A stretch of DNA of 64,000 nt from Gammaproteobacteria bacterium (lineage in GTDB: Bacteria; Pseudomonadota; Gammaproteobacteria; Steroidobacterales; GCA-2729495), in contig JAUHYQ010000001.1 of NCBI GenBank assembly GCA_030426355.1, positions 248,001-312,000 of the forward strand, given 5' to 3'. The position numbers were made by a program, and so were the translations under genes. Position 1 is the stretch's first letter. The number at the start of each line of letters is the position of its first letter. This document shows, piece by piece, positions 8,879 through 16,797 of this stretch. The notes beneath the pieces were generated by a model. The model saw only the letters and a list, made by a program, of their open reading frames with translations. It was not told the DNA's origin and made no database searches.

Positions 8879-9688
8879 ATGACTACCGTGGTAATAACAG
8901 GCAGCACCAAGGGTATTGGCCGAGGTCTGGCAGAGGAATGCGCACGCCGCGGCTATAACGCAGTGATATGTAGCCGCAATGCTGACGATGTCGCCAGAGC
9001 CGCTGAGGAGATCGCCCGGTCAGGTAATGGGCGCTGCAGCGGGATCGCCTGCGACAACACCGACAAGAGCCAATTACAGGCATTATGGGATCATGCTGTC
9101 GGTCAATATGGCAATGTGGATATATGGGTCAACAATGCCGGCGTGGCGACATCGCGGTACGCCGTGCATGAATTACCCGAAGATCTGACCCGAACGCTCA
9201 TCGGCAGCAATTTGCTGGGCACTACTTTCGGTTCGCAGGTAGCCATCAATGGATTTCGTAATCAGGGTCACGGCGCCCTATACAACGTGCTTGGTGGCAG
9301 CTTCGACGGCAAGCGGCTGGTCCCCAACATGGGGGTCTACAGCTCTACCAAGGCAGGCATTCATTTGCTAACCCAATATCTGGTCGACGAAAACAAGGAC
9401 ACCGGTATCGTGATCGGCTCGATCAGTCCCGGCATGCTGATCACGGAAAACTGGTTTTCTGAACAACAACAGCTCAGCGATGATGAATGGCAAAAGATTC
9501 GCCCCATGCTCAACATACTTTGCGATCATGTGGAGACGGTCGCACCGTGGCTGATTGAACAAGTATTGGCCAATAAGCAAAGCGGCAAACGCATTGCCTG
9601 GCTGACCGGCGGACGAATTACGCGACGCATGTTCGCTGCCAAGGTGCTGCGGCGTCCGCGCGATCTGTTCAGCCGCTACGGCCTATAG
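8879..9688 (+). CDS. short-chain dehydrogenase/reductase (NYC1/NOL-like subgroup)
   Basis: 269 residues starting MTTVVITGSTKGIGRGLAEE; the TGSTKGIG loop binds NAD(P), NNAG stabilises the sheet, and YSSTK supplies the catalytic Tyr and Lys. The N-terminal VVITGSTKGIG...VICSRN pattern and the long C-terminal extension (WLTGGRITRRMFAAKVL) resemble the NYC1/NOL chlorophyll b reductase-like subgroup more than fatty acid reductases, but this is only a similarity call and substrate is unknown. The ATG at 8879 is chosen because the SDR fold begins there; the open frame continues upstream in antisense to the PQQ gene and is spurious. Divergent from the PQQ dehydrogenase with 56 bp between starts. Confidence 0.8.
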   Translation: MTTVVITGSTKGIGRGLAEECARRGYNAVICSRNADDVARAAEEIARSGNGRCSGIACDNTDKSQLQALWDHAVGQYGNVDIWVNNAGVATSRYAVHELPEDLTRTLIGSNLLGTTFGSQVAINGFRNQGHGALYNVLGGSFDGKRLVPNMGVYSSTKAGIHLLTQYLVDENKDTGIVIGSISPGMLITENWFSEQQQLSDDEWQKIRPMLNILCDHVETVAPWLIEQVLANKQSGKRIAWLTGGRITRRMFAAKVLRRPRDLFSRYGL

Positions 9689-9852
9689 ACAATTTTGCGC
9701 CTGCAATTTATTGTTTTTTAATCAATTAGTCATATAACAGCCGGGCATAAGCGCAGGCAAAGATATTATTTTTTTCCCCCGCTGCAGGCGGTTAGGGTAG
9801 CTGCCCCGGCGCTTCCAACGGCCATTCATGCCGTTCGATGCGCAGCTTACTA
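9689..9852. other. AT-rich intergenic region upstream of sulfite reductase operon
   Basis: 164 bp between the SDR stop and the DUF2849 start. It is clearly richer in A/T than its surroundings (runs of T at 9713-9718 and 9768-9776). I see no strong hairpin or convincing operator; it probably holds the sulfite reductase operon promoter. Confidence 0.4.
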
Positions 9853-9864
9853 ATGTTGAGTCTC

Positions 9865-10146
9865 ATGCCCCAGATTGTGATTGCCAATTCGCTTGCCGAC
9901 GGCTTTGTGGTGTTTTTGACCGCATCGAACGGCTGGTCATCGCGCGTTCGGGATGCGACTGTTGCGCACGACGATGCAGATGCTGAGGTGCTGCTCCGTA
10001 GCGCGAAGGCGGCGGCCGAGAATAATCTCGTCATCGATCCGTATCTGATCGCCGTGGAACTCAAAGGCGATGCACCGGAACCCACCGAGTACCGCGAATA
10101 CATCCGCGTTTTCGGACCCAGCGTAGCGATCCCGTCCGGTCAATAA
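9865..10146 (+). CDS. DUF2849 protein, sulfite reductase operon
   Basis: A small protein of 93 residues from ATG 9865 (in-frame ATGs at 9838 and 9853 would lengthen it). The sequence MPQIVIANSLADGFVVFL, then W, then an acidic DDADAEVLL helix and YREYIRVFGP near the end, matches the DUF2849 family, whose members almost always sit just before a ferredoxin-type sulfite reductase. It is followed 30 bp later by cysI. Role unknown; likely an accessory factor in sulfite reduction or sirohaem delivery by association. Confidence 0.75.
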   Translation: MPQIVIANSLADGFVVFLTASNGWSSRVRDATVAHDDADAEVLLRSAKAAAENNLVIDPYLIAVELKGDAPEPTEYREYIRVFGPSVAIPSGQ

Positions 10147-10176
10147 AGCGACTATTCAATCCGCCAGATAAAACCT

Positions 10177-11832
10177 ATGTACAAATACGATGAATTTGAT
10201 TCCCGACTCGTCACCGAGCGGGCCGAACAGTTTCGCCGCCAGGTGAAGCGCCGCCTGAGCGGTGAACTCAGTGAAGACCAGTTCAAACCATTGCGGCTGA
10301 TGAACGGTCTTTACCTGCAACTGCACGCTTATATGCTGCGGGTTAACGTGCCATATGGCATGTTGTCGTCAACGCAGATGCGTAAACTGGCGCACATTGC
10401 ACGCAAATATGACCGTGGCTACGGCCACTTCACCACACGTCAGAACATTCAGTACAACTGGATACAGCTTGAACAAGTGCCGGACCTGCTTGCCGAACTC
10501 GCGCAGGTCGAGATGCATGCCATCCAGTCAAGCGGCAACTGCATTCGCAACGTCACTTCCGATCAATATGCCGGCGTTGCTGCAGATGAACTCGAGGACC
10601 CGCGCGTCTGGTGCGAGATTATTCGCCAGTGGTCTACGCTGCACCCTGAGTTTTCATTTTTGCCGCGCAAATTCAAAATTGCCGTAACGGGTTCGCCCAA
10701 CGACCGTGCCGCTGTGCAGGTGCACGACATCGGATTGCGCATGCACCGCAATGACGACGGGCAAGCAGGCTTTGAGGTCATCGTCGGCGGCGGCCAGGGG
10801 CGCACGCCGCATATCGGCAAGACTATTCGCGAATGGCTCGAGCCTGAGCACTTGCTGTCTTATTTGGAAGCCATACTGCGCGTCTATAATCAGGATGGCC
10901 GGCGCGACAACATGTACAAATCGCGCATCAAAATACTGGTGCACGAGATCGGCGCAGACACATTCCGGGAACTTGTTGAAACCGAATGGGCTGAACTGCG
11001 CGACTCCGAATTGCGCCTGCCGCAATCAGAAATTGACCGCATCTCAGCCTGCTTCGCACCGCCCGATTATCCGCGCCGCGCGGATGCAAAAACCTTGCTC
11101 GACAGTCAAGCGGCGGCACGCCCTGATTTTGCTGCGTGGCTTCATTCCAATATCGCTGAGCACAAGGTTCCCGGCTACGCCATTGTCAATATTTCACTGA
11201 AAAGTCTGGCGGCTCCGCCCGGGGATATGACCGCTAAGCAAATGGTCGCAGCGGCAGATCTGGCGGACGAATACGGTTTCGGCGAACTGCGTGTTAATCA
11301 TCGCCAGAACCTGGTATTGCCCGACGTGCCGCAGGAGCAATTGCTGGAACTATGGCAGAAGCTAAACACGCACGGTCTGGGCACGGCCAATATCGGCCAC
11401 GTGTCCGATATTGTTGCCTGCCCTGGGCTGGACTACTGTTCGCTGGCCAACGCGCGCTCTATCCCGATCGCGCAAGAAATCAACGCCCGCTTTCAGGATC
11501 TGGATCGCGTGCACGACATCGGCGAACTGTCCATCAATATATCGGGCTGCATGAATGCCTGCGGGCATCACCATGTCGGCAATATCGGCATTCTCGGCGT
11601 CGATAAAAAGGGCAAAGAGTATTACCAATTCACGCTGGGTGGTTCCTCCGGTCGCGACGCGGCGCTGGGCGAGCGCACCGGTCGAGGCTTCCCGGCAGCG
11701 GAAGCCGTTGACGCCGTGGAATCCATCATCGCCACCTATCTGCGGCTGCGCGCCAGCGACGAACGCTTCGTCGACACTTACAGGCGCGTTGGCATGGAAC
11801 CTTTTCAGGAGGCCCTCTATGGCGCTGCTTAA
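10177..11832 (+). CDS. cysI: sulfite (nitrite/sulfite) reductase hemoprotein
   Basis: 551 residues with two nitrite/sulfite reductase half-domains. The sirohaem-4Fe4S cysteines are in ACPGLDYCSLA (C-x5-C) and SGCMNACGHHHVGNIG (C-x3-C), with the N-terminal ferrodoxin-like domain ending in TTRQNIQYNW. The enzyme reduces sulfite to sulfide by six electrons for cysteine synthesis. It lies between DUF2849 and DUF934 genes; this three-gene order is typical of alpha- and gammaproteobacterial assimilatory sulfite reductase, where electrons come from a source other than CysJ. The stop overlaps the next gene by 14 bp. Confidence 0.92.
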   Translation: MYKYDEFDSRLVTERAEQFRRQVKRRLSGELSEDQFKPLRLMNGLYLQLHAYMLRVNVPYGMLSSTQMRKLAHIARKYDRGYGHFTTRQNIQYNWIQLEQVPDLLAELAQVEMHAIQSSGNCIRNVTSDQYAGVAADELEDPRVWCEIIRQWSTLHPEFSFLPRKFKIAVTGSPNDRAAVQVHDIGLRMHRNDDGQAGFEVIVGGGQGRTPHIGKTIREWLEPEHLLSYLEAILRVYNQDGRRDNMYKSRIKILVHEIGADTFRELVETEWAELRDSELRLPQSEIDRISACFAPPDYPRRADAKTLLDSQAAARPDFAAWLHSNIAEHKVPGYAIVNISLKSLAAPPGDMTAKQMVAAADLADEYGFGELRVNHRQNLVLPDVPQEQLLELWQKLNTHGLGTANIGHVSDIVACPGLDYCSLANARSIPIAQEINARFQDLDRVHDIGELSINISGCMNACGHHHVGNIGILGVDKKGKEYYQFTLGGSSGRDAALGERTGRGFPAAEAVDAVESIIATYLRLRASDERFVDTYRRVGMEPFQEALYGAA

Positions 11833-12319
11833 AGACGGCTTAGCCGCTGCCGACCCCTATATGGACGTCAGCGGTGCGGAAGCACCGGACTTTTCAGGCG
11901 CAGTGATCATCAGCCTGCCACAGTGGCATAAGCACAAAGCCGCACTGTCCGGGCGCGCCGACCCGCTGGGCATTGTTTTGGCCAGCGACGAAAAACCCGC
12001 GCTGATAAAGGATGATCTGGAGCACTTTTCTGTCATTGTGCTGCAGTTTCCGACCTTTCGCGACGGACGGGCATACAGCCATGCGCGCCTGTTGCGAGAC
12101 CGCTACGGCTATACCGGCGAACTGCGCGCCACGGGCGAGATCCTGCTGGAACAATTGCATTACATGCAGCGTGTCGGTTTCAACAGTTTTTCCATTGACA
12201 GCCCCAACGCCGTGCGCGATTGGGAAATTGCCGGCGCCGACCTGAGTGTCTGGTATCAGCCCGCGAGTGACCAACGCGCCACCGCAACTTTGTTACGACA
12301 CAAAACCGTACAAGATTAG
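11819..12319 (+). CDS. DUF934 protein, sulfite reductase-associated
   Basis: 166 residues from ATG 11819, overlapping the cysI end by 14 bp. DUF934 landmarks: LPQWHKHKAAL early, LQFPTFRDGRAYSHARLLRDR in the middle and a GFNSFSIDS segment. Members accompany ferredoxin-type sulfite reductases and are annotated as putative oxidoreductases or electron-delivery partners; mechanism unknown. Translational coupling to cysI is likely. The longer upstream reading frame in this phase is the out-of-frame shadow of cysI. Confidence 0.85.
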   Translation: MALLKDGLAAADPYMDVSGAEAPDFSGAVIISLPQWHKHKAALSGRADPLGIVLASDEKPALIKDDLEHFSVIVLQFPTFRDGRAYSHARLLRDRYGYTGELRATGEILLEQLHYMQRVGFNSFSIDSPNAVRDWEIAGADLSVWYQPASDQRATATLLRHKTVQD

Positions 12320-12341
12320 CTGCCAATCCAGCCCGATCTTA

Positions 12342-12358
12342 TCGCGGACCGACCGCGA
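12342..12358. terminator. hairpin between convergent genes
   Basis: TCGCGG, loop ACCGA, CCGCGA: a perfect 6-bp GC-rich stem in the 43-bp gap between the sulfite reductase operon and the convergent flavin reductase-like gene. There is no T tract on either side, so an intrinsic terminator role is only a suggestion. Confidence 0.35.
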
Positions 12359-12362
12359 CAGG

Positions 12363-13187
12363 TTATTCGAAACGGGCCATCAGATCGGCGTCAATACCGT
12401 ATTCATTGGCCATATCCCGCATGTGCTGACTGGTCACCGTGGCCGCGCCTTTCTTGGCCGCGAATTCCTCGACCTGCTCACACACCATTTTGCGCAACGC
12501 AACCGGCACTTCCATCAGCGCTGCCGTGCCTTGCTCGTCCCATGGCATGGTCATCTTGATTTTGCCGCCCTGCTGCCCGCCCGGCGGCTCTGCCAATTCA
12601 TGCATAGTCATGTTTTCGGTGGTGCAATGGTAATAATAACGACGACTCTGATCGCCAAGACCCACTGGCAAATTCATGGCGGGAATACGTTCTGCGCGAT
12701 CCATATCCGCCAGACCTTCGTCCATCACGATGGCTTCGATATTGGCGATGATGATGCCGCTGCTTTTCTCCAGATGAATGATCTGATCAACAGTACATTC
12801 GGCAATCTGCGGGCATTCTTCAATGCTCGGCGGCTTGACCTTGCGTGACGGAATCATCGTAAAACGCGTGTGATCCAGTTCGTTCACGCCTTCTGGCCAG
12901 AATCGGGCCGTCTCCATCATGTCGTCAAGATAATCAGCGGACGGGCAATTCACAACGAACTCGCCCGTTGCACAAATATTCTCAAAGGAATGCGACTCCT
13001 GGCGGAACCCGACAATCATGCGCGGGTTTTTTGCCATCACATCGTACTGCATGATGTGCGAATACGGTGCGGCGTTGACGCGCCCTTGTTTGTCCAGCGA
13101 CGTGATAATCGTAATCAGCTTCGGAAACAGCCAGATATCCGAATACCAGAACGGGCGGATCTTAATTTCTTCTTTTTTACGTGCCAT
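12363..13187 (-). CDS. flavin reductase-like (split-barrel) protein fused to a PCP_red domain
   Basis: 274 residues. Residues ~10-200 form an FMN-binding split barrel of the flavin reductase-like family (NAAPYSHIMQYD; FVVNCPSADYLDDM). The last ~55 residues read WDEQGTAALMEVPVALRK then VEEFAAKKGAATVT: this matches the small PCP_red domain found at the C-terminus of the light-independent protochlorophyllide reductase B subunit and on its own in other proteins. The fusion suggests an FMN protein working with a specific redox partner or a tetrapyrrole-like ligand, but this is inference. AGGA lies upstream of the ATG. Same strand and 87 bp downstream of the DUF1838 gene, probably one MarR-controlled transcript. 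Confidence 0.78.
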   Translation of the reverse strand: MARKKEEIKIRPFWYSDIWLFPKLITIITSLDKQGRVNAAPYSHIMQYDVMAKNPRMIVGFRQESHSFENICATGEFVVNCPSADYLDDMMETARFWPEGVNELDHTRFTMIPSRKVKPPSIEECPQIAECTVDQIIHLEKSSGIIIANIEAIVMDEGLADMDRAERIPAMNLPVGLGDQSRRYYYHCTTENMTMHELAEPPGGQQGGKIKMTMPWDEQGTAALMEVPVALRKMVCEQVEEFAAKKGAATVTSQHMRDMANEYGIDADLMARFE

Positions 13188-13274
13188 GGTCAGTCCTGAA
13201 GATTGGCGCCACTAACGGCAAGTCAAACTAACCGCTCGACAGTTCAACCGCAATATTGCGAGCCGATACGTTCA

Positions 13275-14255
13275 CTACTCGGCGGGCTGCGGAGACCTCT
13301 CGCGCACATAGGTGTTAAAGGTCGAGTCGTTAGGCTGCCCCCATGAATCCAGCCCCGGCGGCTCAAGATAAGCGGCATGCTGCTGCATGGCTTTCTCCAT
13401 GAACGCCGGCGGAATGTCATCGGGCGAACCGAGCTTGGCCATGTTGGCGCGGAAAAACATATGGCCCTCGGCCTGCCCCATGAGCATCCACGGATACCAC
13501 GAACTGAGACGCGTCCAGGTACCACTGTAGGGAACCGAGGTCAGCTCAGGATTCTGCAAATCGGACGCCAGCACGGTGCGCTGAAACATTTCACTGATGC
13601 GCGTCATGGGCCCCGGCGACTCCACCGGCCATTCGTCGGGCTGCAATTCCGACGGCACTGACGCATGAATCTCAAAGGTAGAAAACACATAGTTACCGAT
13701 GGTTCGCCAGCGCGCCGGAAACGGTATCGAAAGCTCTGTACCTTCGATGTCCATTTTCAGGATTGGTGCCGTTTCAGCATTGACAGTCATGTTATGCATC
13801 GGGAAGGTTTCAACCAGTTTGTCGTTCAAGGGGTTCTTCCATTCATCGATGTATTGACCGGTGCGAAGATCCTTGTAAAAAGCCAATTCGCGATTGAATA
13901 CGCGAAAGCCCCCGCCATCGACGGGCTGACAGCGCATGGTGCCGATACCCTCAAGACCCAGTAACGGAATGATCTTGCTGGAGTCGCCCACCACTGAATA
14001 CACCGTGCCTTCAAACCAGCCGGTGACAAAATTATCCGGGTTGGTGTCCCCGAAAATGCGCGTAAAATGCAGCAGGCTCTCGGTCGGGTCATTCAAATTC
14101 AGATTCAGTGGCGCCATACCCGATGCAGCCTGCGGCTTTTCCGCCGAGGGGCTGCCGCACGCGGCCAGCACACCCGCGCCTCCGGCAACAACACCCAAAT
14201 TACGCAGCAAGTTTCTGCGGCTCATGATCTCCTGCGGATCCATATTGTTATTCAT
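13275..14255 (-). CDS. DUF1838 Tat lipoprotein (paralogue 2)
   Basis: 326 residues from ATG 14255 (a GTG at 14267 is an alternative). The signal reads SRRNLLRNLGVVAGGAGVLAAC: a twin-arginine motif followed by a lipobox, so an exported, lipid-anchored protein. DUF1838 features: LNLNDPTESLLHFTRIFG, WFEGTVYSVVGD, PLLGLEGIGTMRC, FYKDLRTGQYIDEWKNPLN and a C-terminal LSSWYPWMLMGQAEGHMF block. It stands head-to-head with a MarR regulator across two operator-like palindromes, and upstream of the flavin reductase-PCP_red gene, which suggests substrate-inducible expression. The family's chemistry is unknown. Confidence 0.8.
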   Translation of the reverse strand: MNNNMDPQEIMSRRNLLRNLGVVAGGAGVLAACGSPSAEKPQAASGMAPLNLNLNDPTESLLHFTRIFGDTNPDNFVTGWFEGTVYSVVGDSSKIIPLLGLEGIGTMRCQPVDGGGFRVFNRELAFYKDLRTGQYIDEWKNPLNDKLVETFPMHNMTVNAETAPILKMDIEGTELSIPFPARWRTIGNYVFSTFEIHASVPSELQPDEWPVESPGPMTRISEMFQRTVLASDLQNPELTSVPYSGTWTRLSSWYPWMLMGQAEGHMFFRANMAKLGSPDDIPPAFMEKAMQQHAAYLEPPGLDSWGQPNDSTFNTYVRERSPQPAE

Positions 14256-14296
14256 AGCGTCTGACACTCCGGCTCGGTTGCGACTTTCTCCAAGAT

Positions 14297-14332
14297 TGAC
14301 AGCATGCTGTCACATATGACAGGATGCTGTCA
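14297..14332. promoter_or_regulatory. tandem 16-bp palindromes, MarR operator
   Basis: TGACAGCATGCTGTCA at 14297-14312 is a perfect palindrome; TGACAGGATGCTGTCA at 14317-14332 is the same with one mismatch. Their centres are 20 bp apart, about two helical turns, on one face of the DNA. They lie in the 94-bp gap between the divergent DUF1838 and marR genes, so a MarR dimer pair bound here would be expected to repress both promoters. The length and symmetry fit MarR operators. Confidence 0.8.
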
Positions 14333-14349
14333 ATAGTTCAGGACTGCAC

Positions 14350-14811
14350 ATGCCCAGAATCAACCGAAAACAGGCTTTAAGCGATCTTTCTGTAGAGGTT
14401 TTCCGCCTGACGGCCAGACTAAACACGCTAGGTGACCGGTTGGCGGGTCAAGCCGGATTGAGCACGGCGCGATGGCAACTGCTGGGGGCCATTGCCGGGA
14501 GTCCAGACGGCGAATCGGTCGCCAAGATTGCGCGCCGCATGGGGCTGCAACGACAAAGCGTGCAACGCACAGCAGACGCGCTCGCCGATGCTGGTTTTAT
14601 CGAATACATTCCCAACCCCAACCATCGGCGCGCCAAGCTGGCAGTGCTGACCAAAGCCGGAGATAAGGCGCTGCAAACCCTGCATACGCTGCGCAACCAT
14701 TGGGCTGACAGCATCAAAGACGAGCTGGAACTCGGGCGACTGATTGAGGCAACCAAAACACTTACAAGGCTGCGCGCTTTGCTTGACCGCGACAACAACG
14801 GAAAAGGATGA
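14350..14811 (+). CDS. MarR family transcriptional regulator
   Basis: 153 residues. The central winged helix is clear: LSTARWQLLGAIAG, then VAKIARRMGLQRQSVQRTAD (recognition helix) and a wing containing NPNHRRAKLAVLT, where the NPxHRRA motif is typical of MarR. AGGA sits 6 nt before the ATG. Divergent from the DUF1838 lipoprotein gene with two palindromic operators between. Likely an autorepressor released by a small, possibly aromatic, ligand; the ligand is not known. Confidence 0.9.
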   Translation: MPRINRKQALSDLSVEVFRLTARLNTLGDRLAGQAGLSTARWQLLGAIAGSPDGESVAKIARRMGLQRQSVQRTADALADAGFIEYIPNPNHRRAKLAVLTKAGDKALQTLHTLRNHWADSIKDELELGRLIEATKTLTRLRALLDRDNNGKG

Positions 14812-14929
14812 AATCGTGATAGCCTTCCATGAGAAACGGGCGGGAGGACGCAAACCGGTTCAGGAAATTGTTGCCGGTTTGTACGCCTGAGAATCTGCCA
14901 AATACCACGCCTACTCGGAGAAAGCATTT

Positions 14930-15487
14930 TTGGCCACCACATTGCTCGAACAAGTTGCCGCCGGCGATCAAAGCGCTGTCGGCAAAGTTCTCGATCAATA
15001 CGGAGATCTGGTGTGGTCGCTGGCGCGCCGGTTTTTGGGCAACTCGCCTGAAGCCGAAGACGCCGTTCAGGATATTTTTATCGCGGTATGGTCAAGTGCC
15101 GACCGCTACAAACCCGAGCTGGCCAGCGAAGTCACCTTTATCGCCACCATCGCTCGCCGGCGATTGATTGACCGTCTGCGCAAAAACAGCCGCACACCGG
15201 ATTCGGAAACCTATGATGAAAGTATTGCCAGTCAAAATCCTGATTCAGTCAACCGAATAACCGAAAATGTCGAAGTCCAGAACGTTGTCCGGGTTCTTAA
15301 TGACATGCCGGCAGAGCATCGCGAGATACTTTCGCTTTCGGTCTATGAAGGCTACAGTCATTCAGAGATTGCCGATCGTCTCGATATCCCGCTCGGCACC
15401 GTCAAAACTCGCGTCCGGCGCGGACTGATTCACATACGCGAGCAACTCCGTCTGGAAGAGCGTGAAGCCAACGGAGGCGCATCATGA
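14930..15487 (+). CDS. ECF-type RNA polymerase sigma factor
   Basis: 185 residues. Region 2: YGDLVWSLARRFLGNSPEAEDAVQDIFIAVW; region 4: LNDMPAEHREILSLSVYEG then SEIADRLDIPLGTVKTRVRRGL, the helix-turn-helix for the -35 element. TTG 14930 is used as start because GGAG lies 9 nt upstream and the N-terminus then has normal ECF length. The stop overlaps the ATG of the next gene (ATGA), the usual coupling of an ECF factor with its anti-sigma factor. Neighbouring genes (B12 protein, exported SDR, DUF2878) are the kind found in light-induced regulons, suggesting this factor drives them. Confidence 0.88.
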   Translation: MATTLLEQVAAGDQSAVGKVLDQYGDLVWSLARRFLGNSPEAEDAVQDIFIAVWSSADRYKPELASEVTFIATIARRRLIDRLRKNSRTPDSETYDESIASQNPDSVNRITENVEVQNVVRVLNDMPAEHREILSLSVYEGYSHSEIADRLDIPLGTVKTRVRRGLIHIREQLRLEEREANGGAS

Positions 15488-15738
15488 GCAAACAACGCAA
15501 GAGTGACCGCGCTCGCCTTGAGGAACTGCTTATTGAACAGGCGATTAATGGCCTGAGTGATGCGCAACAGGCGGAGCTGGACTATTTAGACGGCTCAACT
15601 CATCACGAAAATCCATACATGGAAACTGCCGCACTGATTCAGCTCGGGCTGGCGGTCATGGATCAATCCGCCCACGGCGCATCCGCCATGCCCAGCGCGC
15701 TGCGCAGCAGATTGCAACGCCTGTCAACCGGAAACTAG
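15484..15738 (+). CDS. short anti-sigma-factor-like protein
   Basis: 84 residues, coupled to the ECF sigma gene by an ATGA overlap. The segment EELLIEQAINGLSDAQQAELD resembles the N-terminal sigma-binding helices of the RskA-type anti-sigma family. The zinc motif HxxxCxxC, the transmembrane helix and the periplasmic domain expected in a complete anti-sigma factor are all absent. It may be a soluble minimal anti-sigma factor, or a truncated remnant that still binds. Its last 15 bp overlap the convergent B12 gene. Confidence 0.6.
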   Translation: MSKQRKSDRARLEELLIEQAINGLSDAQQAELDYLDGSTHHENPYMETAALIQLGLAVMDQSAHGASAMPSALRSRLQRLSTGN

Positions 15739-16782
15739 AAAGGATGCGCTAAGGCGAATGGCTTCTCGCAGGTCGGGGGCATAGGCATCCGCGCCAATCT
15801 CGCGGGCCAGTTCCGGGGCTTCATCAAAAAGCGCGCCACCCACCAGCACCTTCACCGGCCGCTGGCAGTGCGCCCGAATGTGCTTCACTGCTGCCGCTGC
15901 CTGGTCCGCCTGAGTCGTCAATGTGGCCGTCAACGAGACCACGGCCGCACTGTAAACATCCAGGGCATCCGGCAAATCCCGCACAGGAACATCGGCACCC
16001 AGAAAAATACTGCGCCAACCCGAGAGGTAATACAGATCGCTAAGTGCGCGCATCCCTATATCGTGGGCGTTACCCGCCACGCAAGCTGTCACAACCGTCG
16101 CGCCGTTCTCGGCTGCTCGCGGAGCAACATAGGCGATAATGGCCATGGTTTTTTGGGTAGTCATGGAAACCAGATGCTCTTCCGCAACGCTCACGTCGCC
16201 GGCATGCCATAAACGCCCTATCTCTTTCTGCGCAGCAAGCAATACATCGAGATAGGCGTGCTCGGCCGACAAGCCCTGCTCCACCGCCTGCACGATGCGG
16301 CGCGAAGCCAATGCGCCGTTCCCGTCCAGGATGTCCTGCAAATAGGTCAACGCCAGACGTCCGCACTCATTGTCAGGGTCCAGTCCCGAGACGTCCGGAC
16401 CGGGCGCAGGTTTTTGCAATTCGCTGAGTGCGGCGTCCAAATAGCTTTGCACCGGTGTTGCTGCATTTGCCGGCAGGCTGTCGTTCAAAACTTCTTTCAG
16501 ACACTGCAAACTCAACCCCAACAGTTGCTCGTCCTGCTTGCGCGCAGCAAAAGTTTTGCGCGACCAGACCACGCGCTCACTGAACAGGCGCGACTCGCCG
16601 GCACCCAGCGCCGAGGACAACTCAATCAAACGCTGGGTAAGATGATCCTTCCAGGCTTCACGAGCACCCGCCTGGCTATTCAGGCTCGCGGCCTTTTCGG
16701 TCAGTAACGAGGCTGCCAACCCGGCGTAACCGGAGGCGCTCCGACGAATTATTTCGGCAGCAAATTCATGTGTACCGGTCAT
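15724..16782 (-). CDS. stand-alone cobalamin-binding protein with CarH-type W-x9-EH motif (paralogue 1)
   Basis: 352 residues. Residues ~140-215 are the helical B12-binding cap: EIGRLWHAGDVSVAEEHL places W192, nine residues, then E202-H203, the signature of adenosylcobalamin photoreceptor domains such as CarH/LitR. A Rossmann B12-binding domain follows with GNAHDIG (H240 as lower axial ligand candidate) and GADVP. No DNA-binding helix-turn-helix is present; instead residues 1-~130 form an uncharacterised helical N-domain shared with the paralogue at 39495. It follows the membrane protein gene by 15 bp with AAGGG as ribosome site. A light or B12 sensor acting through protein contacts, perhaps on the adjacent sigma/anti-sigma pair, is inferred. 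Confidence 0.8.
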   Translation of the reverse strand: MTGTHEFAAEIIRRSASGYAGLAASLLTEKAASLNSQAGAREAWKDHLTQRLIELSSALGAGESRLFSERVVWSRKTFAARKQDEQLLGLSLQCLKEVLNDSLPANAATPVQSYLDAALSELQKPAPGPDVSGLDPDNECGRLALTYLQDILDGNGALASRRIVQAVEQGLSAEHAYLDVLLAAQKEIGRLWHAGDVSVAEEHLVSMTTQKTMAIIAYVAPRAAENGATVVTACVAGNAHDIGMRALSDLYYLSGWRSIFLGADVPVRDLPDALDVYSAAVVSLTATLTTQADQAAAAVKHIRAHCQRPVKVLVGGALFDEAPELAREIGADAYAPDLREAIRLSASFLVSG

Positions 16783-16797
16783 TGCCCGCCCTTGTTA

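Noticed and set aside
14296-14325. TTGACA as a -35 box in the MarR region
   Set aside because: No -10 hexamer at 16-18 bp on either strand; the TTGACA is part of the operator palindromes.
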